Below, one piece after another: positions 39,096-49,600 of a stretch of 64,000 nt of DNA. A program made the translations under genes and the position numbers. How positions within the stretch are numbered: position 1 is the stretch's first letter; every line of letters starts with the position of its first letter. The stretch lies in NCBI RefSeq assembly GCF_007752135.1, contig NZ_CP036298.1, forward strand, positions 3,410,001 through 3,474,000, in the 5' to 3' direction. Source of the stretch: Aureliella helgolandensis. Its GTDB lineage: Bacteria > Planctomycetota > Planctomycetia > Pirellulales > Pirellulaceae. The notes beneath the pieces were generated by a model. The model saw only the letters and a program-made list of their open reading frames with translations, did not search any database and was not told the DNA's origin.

Positions 39096-39626
39096 GTGGA
39101 GTCTTCCAAGAAGCCTGAGCGGCAAACCTTGCTTACCAGTGATCGATTTACCGTCGAGCGAGTTACGCAAACATTGCATGACGGTCGGCAGGTTCAGAAG
39201 GATGTGGTGCTTCATCCTGGCGCTGTGGTAATTATTCCAGTGCTGGATGATGGACGCGTCTGTTTGATTCGCAACTACCGGATTGCGGTGGAGCAAGAAT
39301 TACTTGAGCTGCCTGCCGGTACCCTCGAACCGCCGGAGCCTCCGTTGGAAGCGGCTCGCCGCGAATTGGTTGAAGAGACGGGGTTTCGCTGCCAGTCACT
39401 GACTCTGTTGTGCGAATTCTATATGTCGCCCGGAATCCTCAATGAGCGTATGTATGCGTATGTGGCAACGGGGCTGACCCCAGGTGCTCAGGCATTGGAG
39501 ATCGGTGAGCAAATCGCAATCCAGCCTGTTGAGCTTGAAGAGTTGGATGGGATGTTAAGGGATGGGCAAATTCAGGATTCTAAGTCGATGTCGGCTCTAT
39601 TCTACTTCCTGCGATACCATCGCTAG
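39096..39626 (+). CDS. Nudix hydrolase, ADP-ribose pyrophosphatase-like
   Basis: A 176-aa Nudix hydrolase. The Nudix box is complete: G75-x5-E81-x7-R89-E90-L-x-E93-E94-x-G96, reading GTLEPPEPPLEAARRELVEETGF. The preceding β-strands (GAVVIIPVLDDGRVCLIRNYR) and the lipid- or ribose-type EQELLELPAG motif match the ADP-ribose pyrophosphatase group (NudF/NudE-like), which hydrolyses ADP-sugars. The start is a GTG (GTG GAG TCT), with GCAGGGTGAT just before it, 3 bp after the rimI-like stop. Substrate is inferred from group membership. Confidence 0.88.
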   Translation: MESSKKPERQTLLTSDRFTVERVTQTLHDGRQVQKDVVLHPGAVVIIPVLDDGRVCLIRNYRIAVEQELLELPAGTLEPPEPPLEAARRELVEETGFRCQSLTLLCEFYMSPGILNERMYAYVATGLTPGAQALEIGEQIAIQPVELEELDGMLRDGQIQDSKSMSALFYFLRYHR

Positions 39627-39798
39627 CATTTCGTAAGCTTTGTGGTTTGTCAGTTGCGATCCGCAACGCGTTGTGTGGTTTTGGTTTTGTTGTTGTTGCT
39701 TCCGCGGCTTGTGGGATGAAGGCTGGCTGCGTTGTTGTGGGGCGGTTGCCGAGGCATGCCTGCTTGACAATATGCCTGTTGTAACACATAGTGGGTCT

Positions 39799-40275
39799 AT
39801 GTCAGACACGAATCATCAAAGCCTAGCAGACGAGATTGGGAAGAAGAACGCTTTCTCCAGCCCACAGCAGGAAGCGTACCTGAATCTTGCGCGTACTTAC
39901 GAGAACCTTTCCACGAAGTTCTCGCATCTTTTCAAGCAACACGGCTTGTCGGCTCCTCAGTACAACGCCCTGCGAATTCTGCGTGGCGAGGGGCGGCCGC
40001 TGCAGATCTACCAGATCGCAGAGCGAATGATCACGCGCCAAACCGATATTACGCGTTTGATCGAGCGATTGGAAAAGTCGGACTTGATCAAACGCGAACG
40101 ATGTGAGGAAGATCGTCGGGTAGTTTGGATCACGTTGACACCCACCGCGCGTAGGAAGTTGAAACGGCTGGATGGGCCGCTGGAGAGCCTGCATTCCCAG
40201 CAGTTTCAAGGCTTGTCGAAGGCAGAATTAAGCCAATTGAATCAGTTGCTCTTTCGGGCGCGAAAGCCAAGCTAG
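39799..40275 (+). CDS. MarR-family transcriptional regulator
   Basis: A 158-aa winged-helix regulator. The HTH core is LSAPQYNALRILRGEGRPLQIYQIAERMITRQTDITRLIERLEKSDLIKRE, followed by a wing RCEEDRRVVWITLTPTARRKLKRL. This pattern is typical of MarR repressors that respond to phenolics or oxidants. The frame runs further upstream to 39640, but that region is Cys/Trp/Phe-rich and not conserved in type; MSDTNHQSL at 39799 (or MPVVTHSGS at 39772) is the better start. It precedes the DoxX gene by 43 bp in the same direction and probably regulates it; no operator palindrome was identified. Confidence 0.88.
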   Translation: MSDTNHQSLADEIGKKNAFSSPQQEAYLNLARTYENLSTKFSHLFKQHGLSAPQYNALRILRGEGRPLQIYQIAERMITRQTDITRLIERLEKSDLIKRERCEEDRRVVWITLTPTARRKLKRLDGPLESLHSQQFQGLSKAELSQLNQLLFRARKPS

Positions 40276-40318
40276 TTGGCTGGCTTGGGAAGCAATCAAT
40301 CGCAGAAAGGTTTGCCGC

Positions 40319-40747
40319 ATGTCATCCCTTACTCATGGACTCTTGTCGCTCGTTGGTCGAGCAATGATCAGCACAATCTTCCTACTAAGTGCTGTGGGTA
40401 ACAAGATTCCCAATTTCAATGGTGTTGTTGAGTACATGAGTGCCGCAGGAGTTCCTCAACCGAAATTGATGTTGGTGGGAGGAATCGTATTCCTGCTGCT
40501 GGGAAGTTTGTCGGTGATGGCCGGCTTCAGGACCCGCATCGGCGCGGTGCTGTTGGCTGTGTTCTTGGTACTGGCCACCTATTATTTCCATGATTTCTGG
40601 AATGAAGAGGGACGGGCAGCCGAATTGCAGATGATCCAGTTCATGAAGAACCTGTCGATGTTGGGCGTCATGGTCTTCCTGTTCGCCAATGGTCCCGGTG
40701 CATTCAGCTTGGATGGAAAGTTGGCTAGTACTAAGACGGTCGATTAG
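40319..40747 (+). CDS. DoxX-family membrane protein
   Basis: A 142-aa four-helix membrane protein of the DoxX family (LVGRAMISTIFLLSAVGNKIPNF, MLVGGIVFLLLGSLSVMAGFRTRIGAVLLAVFLVLATYYFHDF, MLGVMVFLFANGPGAFSLDG). Members are membrane components linked to thiosulfate or other redox reactions, or to stress responses; the specific substrate here is unknown. Adjacent to a MarR regulator, a common pairing. Complete, of usual length. Confidence 0.85.
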   Translation: MSSLTHGLLSLVGRAMISTIFLLSAVGNKIPNFNGVVEYMSAAGVPQPKLMLVGGIVFLLLGSLSVMAGFRTRIGAVLLAVFLVLATYYFHDFWNEEGRAAELQMIQFMKNLSMLGVMVFLFANGPGAFSLDGKLASTKTVD

Positions 40748-40903
40748 TGTCCCGCAGTGATAACCTCCGCCGCGACCGCTGGATGGTTTAGAGGTGTCGG
40801 CAAGGCGTCTCCAGTCCTCCTATTGCAGTCGCCATCTGTGCTTGCTTACCCAGCGGGTCGCTATTTCAGCAAGCCCGAGATCTGGGGAGCCGGAGATCAG
40901 GGG

Positions 40904-40925
40904 AGCCGGTTGGCCGAAACCGGCT
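40904..40925. terminator. Possible bidirectional terminator hairpin
   Basis: A perfect inverted repeat AGCCGGTT / AACCGGCT with a 6-base loop, lying between convergent genes (DoxX on plus, membrane protein on minus). No T-run follows on either strand, so its terminating function is only plausible. Confidence 0.4.
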
Positions 40926-40981
40926 GCTTGCGTACGCTTCCTTGGGAGGAAATTCCGGCTTCCCTGCGATCGCAAACACCG

Positions 40982-41728
40982 TCAGGGAATATAGCGAATC
41001 AATGCGATTGGAATCGCATAAATGGCGGCTGAGACGATAACACGCCACCATTGCCAGCCTACTGGGCAGTGAGAGCCCGCTTCCTTCAGTTCGCGAAATA
41101 GTATGATTAATCCCATTGCGGATAGATCAAAAGCGATGACCTGGTAAACGCTAGTGGCGACATGCCAACTGTAGACCGCAGCGATCAGTGCCAGAAGCGC
41201 GCAGGTGAGCGAAGTCTTGCCACGCGTGAGAATGGGTTTCCAGCCGTATGGCGTTCCATCGCGACTCATTCTCAAGGGAAACTTGGAGATGAAATCCCAC
41301 ATGAAGTAGAGAATGAATACGGCAGCTAGGCAGACCGCTTCCGGCCGCATGGAAAGATTCACATTTAAGTCTGCATCGACGGTTTCAGTTTTCCGGACGA
41401 GTACAAAGTAGACGACGACTAAAAATACGTCGATCATGAGCTCGGCGAAGTCGGGAGAGTAGACCGAGGAGAGGTGGATGTTGCGTCGTGCACGCGACGC
41501 CTTTCCCCACCCAATCCAGCTGGTGGTAATCAGTAAGAGTGCCAGCAGTAAGTGGCAGTAGGCGGGCCAGCATTCCGCCTCTAGAAACTTCGGTCCAGCG
41601 TTATCGACTACATCGGCGAAGCGGAGTGCGATTTCCGCAACCGCTAGTGAAAAGAGTAGTTCCACGAAACTGAAGTGTAGTTCGTTGTCACTCTCTGCAG
41701 CCTGGCTACCGGCTTCTTTTCGACTCAT
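40982..41728 (-). CDS. Polytopic membrane protein (248 aa), unknown
   Basis: Unrecognised. About six or seven hydrophobic segments are visible, for example FSFVELLFSLAVAEIALRF, YCHLLLALLLITTSWIGW, LMIDVFLVVVYFVLV, AVCLAAVFILYFMWDF, SLTCALLALIAAVYSW and VIVSAAIYAIPIALI. A hydrophilic N-terminus (MSRKEAGSQAAESDNE) is probably cytoplasmic. Its ATG shares one base with the stop of the upstream queuosine-salvage-like gene (TGATG), so the two are translationally coupled and probably work together. Confidence 0.75.
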   Translation of the reverse strand: MSRKEAGSQAAESDNELHFSFVELLFSLAVAEIALRFADVVDNAGPKFLEAECWPAYCHLLLALLLITTSWIGWGKASRARRNIHLSSVYSPDFAELMIDVFLVVVYFVLVRKTETVDADLNVNLSMRPEAVCLAAVFILYFMWDFISKFPLRMSRDGTPYGWKPILTRGKTSLTCALLALIAAVYSWHVATSVYQVIAFDLSAMGLIILFRELKEAGSHCPVGWQWWRVIVSAAIYAIPIALIRYIP

Positions 41729-42744
41729 CAGTAGTACTCCGTTACAACACGATGTTCATTGACGGCATGCTGTTGATTGGCTGAATCGCAATGACTCCGG
41801 AACGGGCATTCTCCTTGGTCCTCTTGGGAAAGGCAGGCTGCATACTGCACTGGAAGCAGCGGCAGGTTTCGGCCATCGCAAGCGGGGGTATCTCGAACGC
41901 AGTAGGTCCGAAAAAGATTCCAGAAAAAGTAGTGCAGGCGATTCGGTGAATATTCTGTTTGAGAGGCGATAAGGTCGATGGCTCGGCGAACGGTCGAACG
42001 AATTGCTATATCTGCTCGAGCACTCACAAATTCGTGTGCGAGTACTTGACGTTGGAGTTCTCCGCTCAACAAGACGGTTCCCAGTCGTAGGTGCCCTCGA
42101 ACTTCGTGGTAATCGATCGGCGCGGGAAGTGAATCGGGGTCTGCATACTTCCATAAGCCACTGTTACTCATCAGTGCAAGGAAGAATGCCGATTTTTTCT
42201 CCACGGGATCATTGAAGGCGTCAAACAGAGCCAAGAAGGAGAGTAAGCAGGGGGTCTTGCCGTCGATACGAAATTCACAGAACTCGGCAGCGGGGAGAAT
42301 CGAGTTCCAATTTCTCAAGGTCAGATTCTGCCCCAGATTCCGAATCAATGTTGCGCGCTGGGCGCGTTCTGTTAGCAAGCCTCCAAAAATGGTATGCAAC
42401 TCGTTTTCTGTGAATTCGGCCCAAGACGCAGGGGACAGGAACGTTGGGTCTGCCATTGCTGCCAAGCGAAACGCGTGCAGCAGGTAGTCCCAACCGCGAT
42501 AGTATTCCTGGTCAATCCTGCCCTCCAGGGTTGGCAGCCCGCGGGGGGAAGTTTGATGGCAAATGGCTGCTAGGAAGAACCAAAAATTGGCCTGTTGGGC
42601 AGCGTCGAACGGGAGCTTGGGCACCGCTTCTACAGGGAGCGGCAAATTCAAGTGCCGCAATTTTTCGGCGATCTCGCCGCAGCGTTGAGCGTCCCAACGC
42701 ACTTGCTGATCAATACACCCTTCATCCGTAGGAATGTTAGCCAC
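41728..42744 (-). CDS. DUF2419 / queuosine-salvage (QNG1)-like protein with C-terminal cysteine cluster
   Basis: About 338 aa. Patterns fit the queuosine-salvage nucleotide hydrolase family (DUF2419, HhH-glycosylase-like fold): LPFDAAQQANFWFFLAA, DYLLHAFRLAA with FLSPASWAEFTENELHTIF, and LPAPIDYHEVRGHLRLG. Further on come ADIAIRSTVRRAIDLIA and LHYFFWNLFR. Family members release queuine from queuosine nucleotides for tRNA modification. Unlike those I recall, the C-terminus holds five cysteines spaced C-x6-C-x14-C-x8-C-x5-C, similar to the cluster loop of endonuclease III. The GTG at 42744 has GGAG about 12 bases upstream and is preferred to the long frame reaching 43041, which overlaps deoC. 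Remote similarity, judged by eye. Confidence 0.5.
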   Translation of the reverse strand: MANIPTDEGCIDQQVRWDAQRCGEIAEKLRHLNLPLPVEAVPKLPFDAAQQANFWFFLAAICHQTSPRGLPTLEGRIDQEYYRGWDYLLHAFRLAAMADPTFLSPASWAEFTENELHTIFGGLLTERAQRATLIRNLGQNLTLRNWNSILPAAEFCEFRIDGKTPCLLSFLALFDAFNDPVEKKSAFFLALMSNSGLWKYADPDSLPAPIDYHEVRGHLRLGTVLLSGELQRQVLAHEFVSARADIAIRSTVRRAIDLIASQTEYSPNRLHYFFWNLFRTYCVRDTPACDGRNLPLLPVQYAACLSQEDQGECPFRSHCDSANQQHAVNEHRVVTEYY

Positions 42745-42941
42745 CAGCCTATTGCTCCAACTATGCGATCCATGCTCGACCTTGCAAGCCTCAGCGGTTT
42801 TGCGGGGCTGAAGGCTTGGTGCTGTAGGGCTCGAGCAAAATACTCGAGGTGTAAGCTGCCAGTCTGTCCGCGAGGACTGAACAGGTTGCAGTTCTCTTCC
42901 ACTTTTCAAATTCAGAGGTTTGGTGCCCTCTGAACTTCGGG

Positions 42942-43667
42942 CTAGTAGCCGCCGCTGGTGGTCGCTGTGTTGGCGATCGGAGGGAGCCCCAGCTTCTCTC
43001 GGGCTTCGCCTAGCATTTGGCTTGTGCGGCTGGCACCACAACGGCTAACGCCGAGGGCGCGAACTGCCAATAGGGATTCAAGGTCGCGAACTCCCCCCGC
43101 GGCTTTGACTTGAACATGGCTGCCCGAGTGTTCACGCATCAATTTGAGGTCTGCATGCGTTGCTCCACCAGTACCATAGCCGGTAGACGTTTTCACCCAG
43201 TCGGCTTTCAGTTCGGTGCAAATGCGGCAAAGTTGAATCTTTTGATCGTCGGTGAGGTAGCAATTCTCAAAGATGACTTTCACCTTTTGACCACCGCCAT
43301 GCGCGACGTCGATCACCGCGGCGATATCCTGTTGAACGTAGTCCCATGCTCCGCTCAAAACCTGGGAAATGTTGACGACCATATCAAATTCTTCGCAACC
43401 ATCTTGCAGCGCCTGCTCAGCTTCTGCGCGTTTTATTGCCGTCGTATGCCCACCATGCGGAAATCCAATGGTTGTGGAGGCCTTGATCGTGCTCCCACGC
43501 AGTGCGGTGGCACACTCTTTTAGGTAATACGGCAGGATGCAGACGCTGGCCACATCGTAGGCAATGGCGAGTTGCAGGCCTGCGTCGAGCTCCTTGGTGG
43601 TGAGCGTGGGAGTGAGCAGGGAGTGATCAATCATTTTGGAAAGATCTTGGTAGTTGTAATCATCCAT
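42942..43667 (-). CDS. deoC: Deoxyribose-phosphate aldolase
   Basis: It cleaves 2-deoxyribose-5-phosphate to acetaldehyde and glyceraldehyde-3-phosphate in deoxynucleoside catabolism. The 241-aa protein shows IDHSLLTPTLT, the catalytic aspartate in EEFDMVVNI (D95), and the Schiff-base lysine K159 in DWVKTSTGYGTGGAT. The second conserved lysine is in VQVKAAGGVRD. The usual length and C-terminus are present. It starts 28 bp after the giant membrane protein ends, on the same strand, so it might be cotranscribed. Confidence 0.95.
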   Translation of the reverse strand: MDDYNYQDLSKMIDHSLLTPTLTTKELDAGLQLAIAYDVASVCILPYYLKECATALRGSTIKASTTIGFPHGGHTTAIKRAEAEQALQDGCEEFDMVVNISQVLSGAWDYVQQDIAAVIDVAHGGGQKVKVIFENCYLTDDQKIQLCRICTELKADWVKTSTGYGTGGATHADLKLMREHSGSHVQVKAAGGVRDLESLLAVRALGVSRCGASRTSQMLGEAREKLGLPPIANTATTSGGY

Positions 43668-43695
43668 CGTAGTGACTTTGCTTCTTGGCTAACGA

Positions 43696-46600
43696 TCAGT
43701 GGTGTTGCGGCTGAAATCCAATCCAAGCTGCGACCAGCAGGCAGGCCCCTCCGTAGACTGGCAGCAGGCCCAGCAGCAAGCTACCTAGGCCCACCAACGT
43801 GAGAGAAACCGTAACGAGGCGAAGGCCAGTTCGCTTGGCTGTGAACTGCAGTAGTCTACTGCATGCATAGAGTGCAATACAGACGGTTATGAGAATCAAC
43901 ACTACGGCTAGGAATCGCCCAAGAATTTCCCAGGGAACGCTCTGCGCCGTCAAATGTAATTCACCACCCGGAGTGGTGAACAGGAATGTTTGACCACGAT
44001 TGGGCAGCTCGACATCGAGGCTGGCCCAAATGGGGCCAACCACGGCAGCGTTGGCGGCTAACTCGCCACTGAGCGCTTTGCCTCGTGAATTCAAGTTGTC
44101 CGTTGACGGTGCTGAACCGGTAGCAGCCGGAGGATTCGGGAGAGACGTGTCACCAAACGCTTGGGGGGCGTTCGTGGGGGCCCGGCTATCTGTTTCCAAT
44201 GCCCGCGTCAAAGCTGAAGCTGCCGATTGGCTATTCGGAACGTTTGCTTGGAGGCGGGAATGGTAGCGCTCCACCTGCCGTCGATAGTCATCGGAGAGCG
44301 TTTGGTCGTTTGCATTCTGGTCAGCCAACGTGGGCAGTTCTCGGTTGGAGTGCTGGCGTTCGGCCGCGGCCGCGGGCGTGGCTTTGGCATTGGCCGTGGC
44401 GTTGGCCTGCAAATGAATATCGAGTTGCCGTGGTCCGAGGGGGGCTTGCTGTGAGCCAAGTTGCCTCGTGTTCGTGGCGTTCCCTGGCTGGTCAGCGGGA
44501 GCACCGGCCCCCGACTGATTCGCGTCTGGTGGCTGACTCGCAAGTCCCTCTGCAGCAAGCCAATGATGGTCGAAATAGAGACTTCTTTCCGGTGTAATGT
44601 GACCGCGCTTTGCCGGGGCATTGGCGGAGTCCAATTGCTCAACCAGAGGGAAGTTGCCACCTTGGCTCTCCAACGTATTCAAGGCTCGCCCATTGTTTTG
44701 ACCTCGGTAGATGCCGTTCAAGCGATCTCTGTTCGCCAACAAGCTGTCGGTGTCTAGCGTCGCGGTTTCAAAAGCGGCAACCTGTTGTTTGGCCTCTTCT
44801 AACGCAAACGTATTGGCGTCCAGTTGCTTTCTGAGTTCCAGGTTTTGCACCGTTCCGGCCAGCAATTGCTGATTCGCATCCTGCAAAGATGACTCCAACA
44901 CTCGCAGATTGTAGGACGCCCGTGCCTTGGAGTACAACGCGCTCGGTGAGCTCAGAAGTGAACTCAATTCGGAGAGCTGCTTTGTGCGAAATGAAAGCCA
45001 GCCTGCTTGCAATTCCGTTTCCGATTCAACCCTCCCGAGCGTGCCGGAGAAATTGAACCAGTAGTTTTGCTCAGGTAAACTTAGCCGCACCTGGGAAAGT
45101 TCAACGGAAATGTTGAGCGTTTTCAAGAGTGGGAATGTCGTCGTCGAGAACCAAGTTGGGGGAGGAAGTTGGCCCCCGTATTTGAGCAGGACAGGATAGT
45201 CTAAGTCCCCTTCGGCGGTTCGAATTAGCGGAATGCGAACGATCGATTGAGACAACGCAGCATTTGACGAGGAACGCCGCATGGCTGGCTTGACCGGCTC
45301 TCCAGCGACACTAACGGTCCACAATTCCGCTCCCTCTGGCAACTGGACTTCTAAGTAAGGTTCGGTCCGATTCTCGATGCGATACTCCTGAGAGGCTCGA
45401 TAGTTGCCATGGGAGTCGAGCATCAAAACTGTCTGCGCCAAACCGATTCTGGCAGCTGCGGTTTCGACCGCTTCATGTGCCTGTATTTGGTAGCTAAGCT
45501 GAGGGTTGATCGCATTTTGTTCAACTCGGTAAGTCGACGATGACTTGCTTCCCAGTTCTGCCAAGAGCCGATGCTGGCTCAGTTCCATGGACTCTACCTG
45601 TCGGAGCGCAGTTTGTTGGAGCGTGATCAGCTCGTCTTGGCTAGCGTTTTCAATCGCCACGTATCCCAAATTTGTAGTGCCCGTTTCTATGACCGGAACT
45701 GCTACGGACTGCGGGGCGGACGAGGCAAGTCGATCATGTTCAACGACAATTGCGAGTTCTCCCAGGATTGCATCCTGCAGCTCCAAATGAACACGTAGGA
45801 GTGAATTGGGCGTTTCGTCTACTGGAGTTACGGTCTGGCGACGCAACAGTGGTGCCCGAATGCTTGCAGAAGCGAGTTCTGGCGGCAGAAGAAAGGTAAA
45901 CTCTCTGATTCCGGCCGATTCAATGTTGGCTAATAGCAACAAAGTCTCTTCAATCACCCGGTCTGATACTCTGACATTACTGGCCCAGGATGTCGTCACC
46001 ATTGGTGACTTTAACGCTACATCCAAGGTGCCTGAGTAATCAGAGGTCGGGCATTGCACGACCACGCGTGCATTCACCCGCTGTGCAGGCACCAGCCAGT
46101 CATCCACACTTCCCAGTCCATCGATCATGCATTCGGATGCATCGGACAATTGAACGCTGTACGCCGGGTCGGTCTGGACTACGATTGCACCCGATTGGCT
46201 CTTGGCACCTAGCACATCGAACTTCGGTAGGGAAAGCTGGCTGGGGTGAGTCCCGTCACTCGTCCTGTTTGTGGGAAGTGATCCGAGGAGGACCAAGGGG
46301 AGTGTTTCTTGAAATCCGTTGGCAAGGATGACCTCCAAAATTTGCGGCGCTGACGCACCCTCAGCCGATTCTGGTCCAATGGACCAACGCACAGATCTTG
46401 GCGTTTCGAGTGTTGAAATTTGAACGTCGGCAGGGAGGCGGATTTGCAAATGGTGAAGGGGGCGGTCGCTGACCGTGACCAGCAAGCGCGTTTCAAAGTC
46501 ACTGGACTGCTGGGAGATTTTCAAGACGGTCTGCGCGTGGACATCGATTCGTGGAGAAATCTCCGCCACGGAAAGTTCCAGTTGAATATTCGGCTGCTCA

Positions 46601-49600
46601 AATTCATAGGCTTGATAGGGTTCGACGCTGAGCGGTCCCGTTTCGGGCAAGGATGTAATCTCTTCGTCGCTCCCTGGAAAATCAATTCGTGAGACTCCTT
46701 CGGCCCTGAGGGTTGTCAGCTCGGTGATGAAGCTCTTCCGAATGAGAATCCTCCCCTGCAGTAAGGTCGCGTTGGGGAGGGTAGGGGGCTTCACCATGAC
46801 GGTGGTGGCGGTTGCATTCTGCAGGAAAATAGGGCGGGTCGCAACAATGGTTACCGATTCGCTTTCGACTGCCGCTTTGAGTAGAGCGATCTCCAGTGTT
46901 TGGAGGCTGTCCGTGTTTCGCACACTCCAGTCGCGTATGTTTTGTCCCAGCACTTGTTCGATTCGATACTCGCCCGGAATTACGAATGTCAACGCTTCGA
47001 GCCGGCTACCGGGGAATTCCAATGCTGCCTCCCAAGCCAACCTTACCCTGTCCTCCGAAACATCGAAGATCGAGGTGGATTGGACATTGATGCCGTGCTC
47101 GACGCGTATGGAATCCATCTTAGATCGCCAGCGAAATGCCAGCCTTCCGTCCACTGGAATGGCGTATTCAAAGGTCGTTTCACCTGGGGCTGTTTGGGCG
47201 TGTAGCGGATCGGTTGGGGGCTCAAAACTAATTTCGGTGTGAGGCTCTGGCGCGGTTATATGCAGTTCGGTAGCTGGTGCGGTCGGTAATGAAGCAGCGA
47301 TTTGATTCCAACTCTCAACCTTGTTGGAGGGAATTCGTAAAGTAAGTCGAAGTGTTTTTGTGCCTTTTCCTGTCGACTTGAGCAAGTAGAGTGCTGCATC
47401 CCTATTTTGCTCTTCGTCTGCCGACGTTGGGCCGGAATTTGATGAATGCGAGACTGCAACCCATCGCAGGGAGGCCGAGGTTTCATCAAGTTCCACGCTT
47501 TCGATGACGGCACCGCCAAGCCTGAGTGGAACATAGATTTCGCCGTCAACGAACTGCTCAAAATGCAGAACGCCCATCGTCTTGAGCGATTTTTTCTCGG
47601 TTAAGACCACCGAGTAACTGGCATTTCCCCATGCGAACTGCTGGTCAGCTTGCAGGCCATCTGTCGACTGCTGCGCACGGGCAGATCGCGCGAGTAGTCG
47701 CTTATATAGAGCAGAGGGGATCAACAACTTTTCGGTCTCGGTAGGACCGAGCGCGTCTTGAGATACGTAGGGAACCAGGATCGCATCGTTAGGAATCTCA
47801 ACCGGTTTTGTATCGATTGGAAGTTGAGAGAGGAGCGTCGCCAATTGCTTGGAATCGGAACTGAAGCTCGCTTCAGAAGGCAGCGGCACGAACGCCGGGG
47901 CGTCGCCGCCTGGAGAGGCTTGCCCTTGGCAGGAGGAGGTCTCAGCTCCGAGCAACGCGAAGGCGAGGATGAGGGTCGCGGTTCCGTTGCGCACCGTCGG
48001 CGATTGCGCAGCGCGCGTCGCCCCTTGAAATCGGCTTAGGCAGGCCATCGTAAGTGCCTGAACTGCAAACAGGCAGACCAGCCCGAGGACGGCGACTAAT
48101 ATTGCGAACTGTGCCACCTCCGCTTCGATGATCCAACCCGTAGCAATGGGAATCAGCATTGCAAGACCGATGACTAGTACTAGGTACCGCATTCGAGCCC
48201 CAAGGCTTCGTGGCAACAAACCGAGCAGGCACACGATTATGCCAATGATCCAGCCGGTCCAAACCCACCGTCGTCGATCGATTACCAGAATACTTGTGGC
48301 GTCATGAGAACCAAGATTCGTCAGTTCGTAATGTTGACCATTCCCGAAGGCGTTCAAATCGATGGCAAGGCTGCGCACGCCCTCAAGTGCCCATTGGGCG
48401 GGGCGGGATAAACTCTCCACTTGTGCTGCAGCGGCTCCACTCGGATTGCCTTGTTTGTCTGCGACCAATGCTGTTGAGTCAGCTTTCTCAATTTTCAATT
48501 TTGGCGCAACAGCCTGAGATTGCTCTTCGGAAAACTCGAGTGGCACCTCCTCGCGGGACTCCTTTTCAGCCCGCGACTGAGTGGTCATACCAGCATCTGC
48601 CATCCGTACTGTGGCGGCGGAGTCTAGACTCCGCTTCGCCATGGGACGCGCAGGCACGTGCGCAAGCGGTTCCATCTCAAGTAGACCTCCCAACGTGCCA
48701 ATCTGCTGCCCACCGCTAAACTTCCACAGCATAGGGATGAGCGAGCTGGGGGACTTCGCATTGCCATGCAAGGATTGGCCCGCAACGCGACTCAATTGAT
48801 AGCCATGCGGTAGTATCAACTCCCAAGCAAGATCGGCGACTGGAACCAAACGCGTTTCAGGAGACTCTCCAAATCGTTCATGGAGTTGGGGAGTGAGGAA
48901 GTTCACCGGTGAGCGAAATTTCAGGGCGCTGCAAGGGGATTGATACACGATTTGCAAATCACGGAGTCGGGCGGCATCCTGGACTGGAATCGCCACGCTT
49001 ACTCTCTCACCGATGCGTTGAGGCAGTGCGGGGGCACCATCTAAGGAGATAGACCAGAGGATGGAATCCTGAGGAAGTAGGAAATCGAGATAGCTTGCCT
49101 TAGTGCTCATCCGGTAGCGTGCTGCTGTTTGGAGCCGCCCTTGAGCAGAAAGAATCGTGACTAAAGCTGCCTTTTGAACGATGGTAGCCGGCAGCTCAAA
49201 GTGCGGACGTCGTGCGATTTTGACGACGACCTTGTCTGCTTCCGCAAGATAGCCAAAAGCGCCCAGCAGCCGTTTGCCAACTTGATACTCTGCATCGACA
49301 AATTCACCAATATCAACCGCCCGAGGATGTTCCTGGATTTCCAAGTCAAGTTCCGGGTGTCCCTCGACAGCCACTCCGCCCGATTGGTAATCGATATGCT
49401 CGACGCGAGCGGTAGGCAGTTCCAACTCTGCGGATTCTGCCCGAATTGTCAGAGCGAGGTCGACCGCAAGACGCACCGTCCCACGATGGGGTTTGCCCAA
49501 TTCAACCGTCCACCGTCGCCTCCCATTTTCGATGCGACTGGTTGTCTCCTTAACGACGGTACCCCCGAGCCCTTGGATGCCGACTTCTGGCGGCGTGGAT

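Noticed and set aside
42745-43041. N-terminal 99 codons of the long frame of the queuosine-salvage-like gene
   Set aside because: It overlaps deoC by 100 bp and is non-conserved in style; the GTG at 42744 has a GGAG site.
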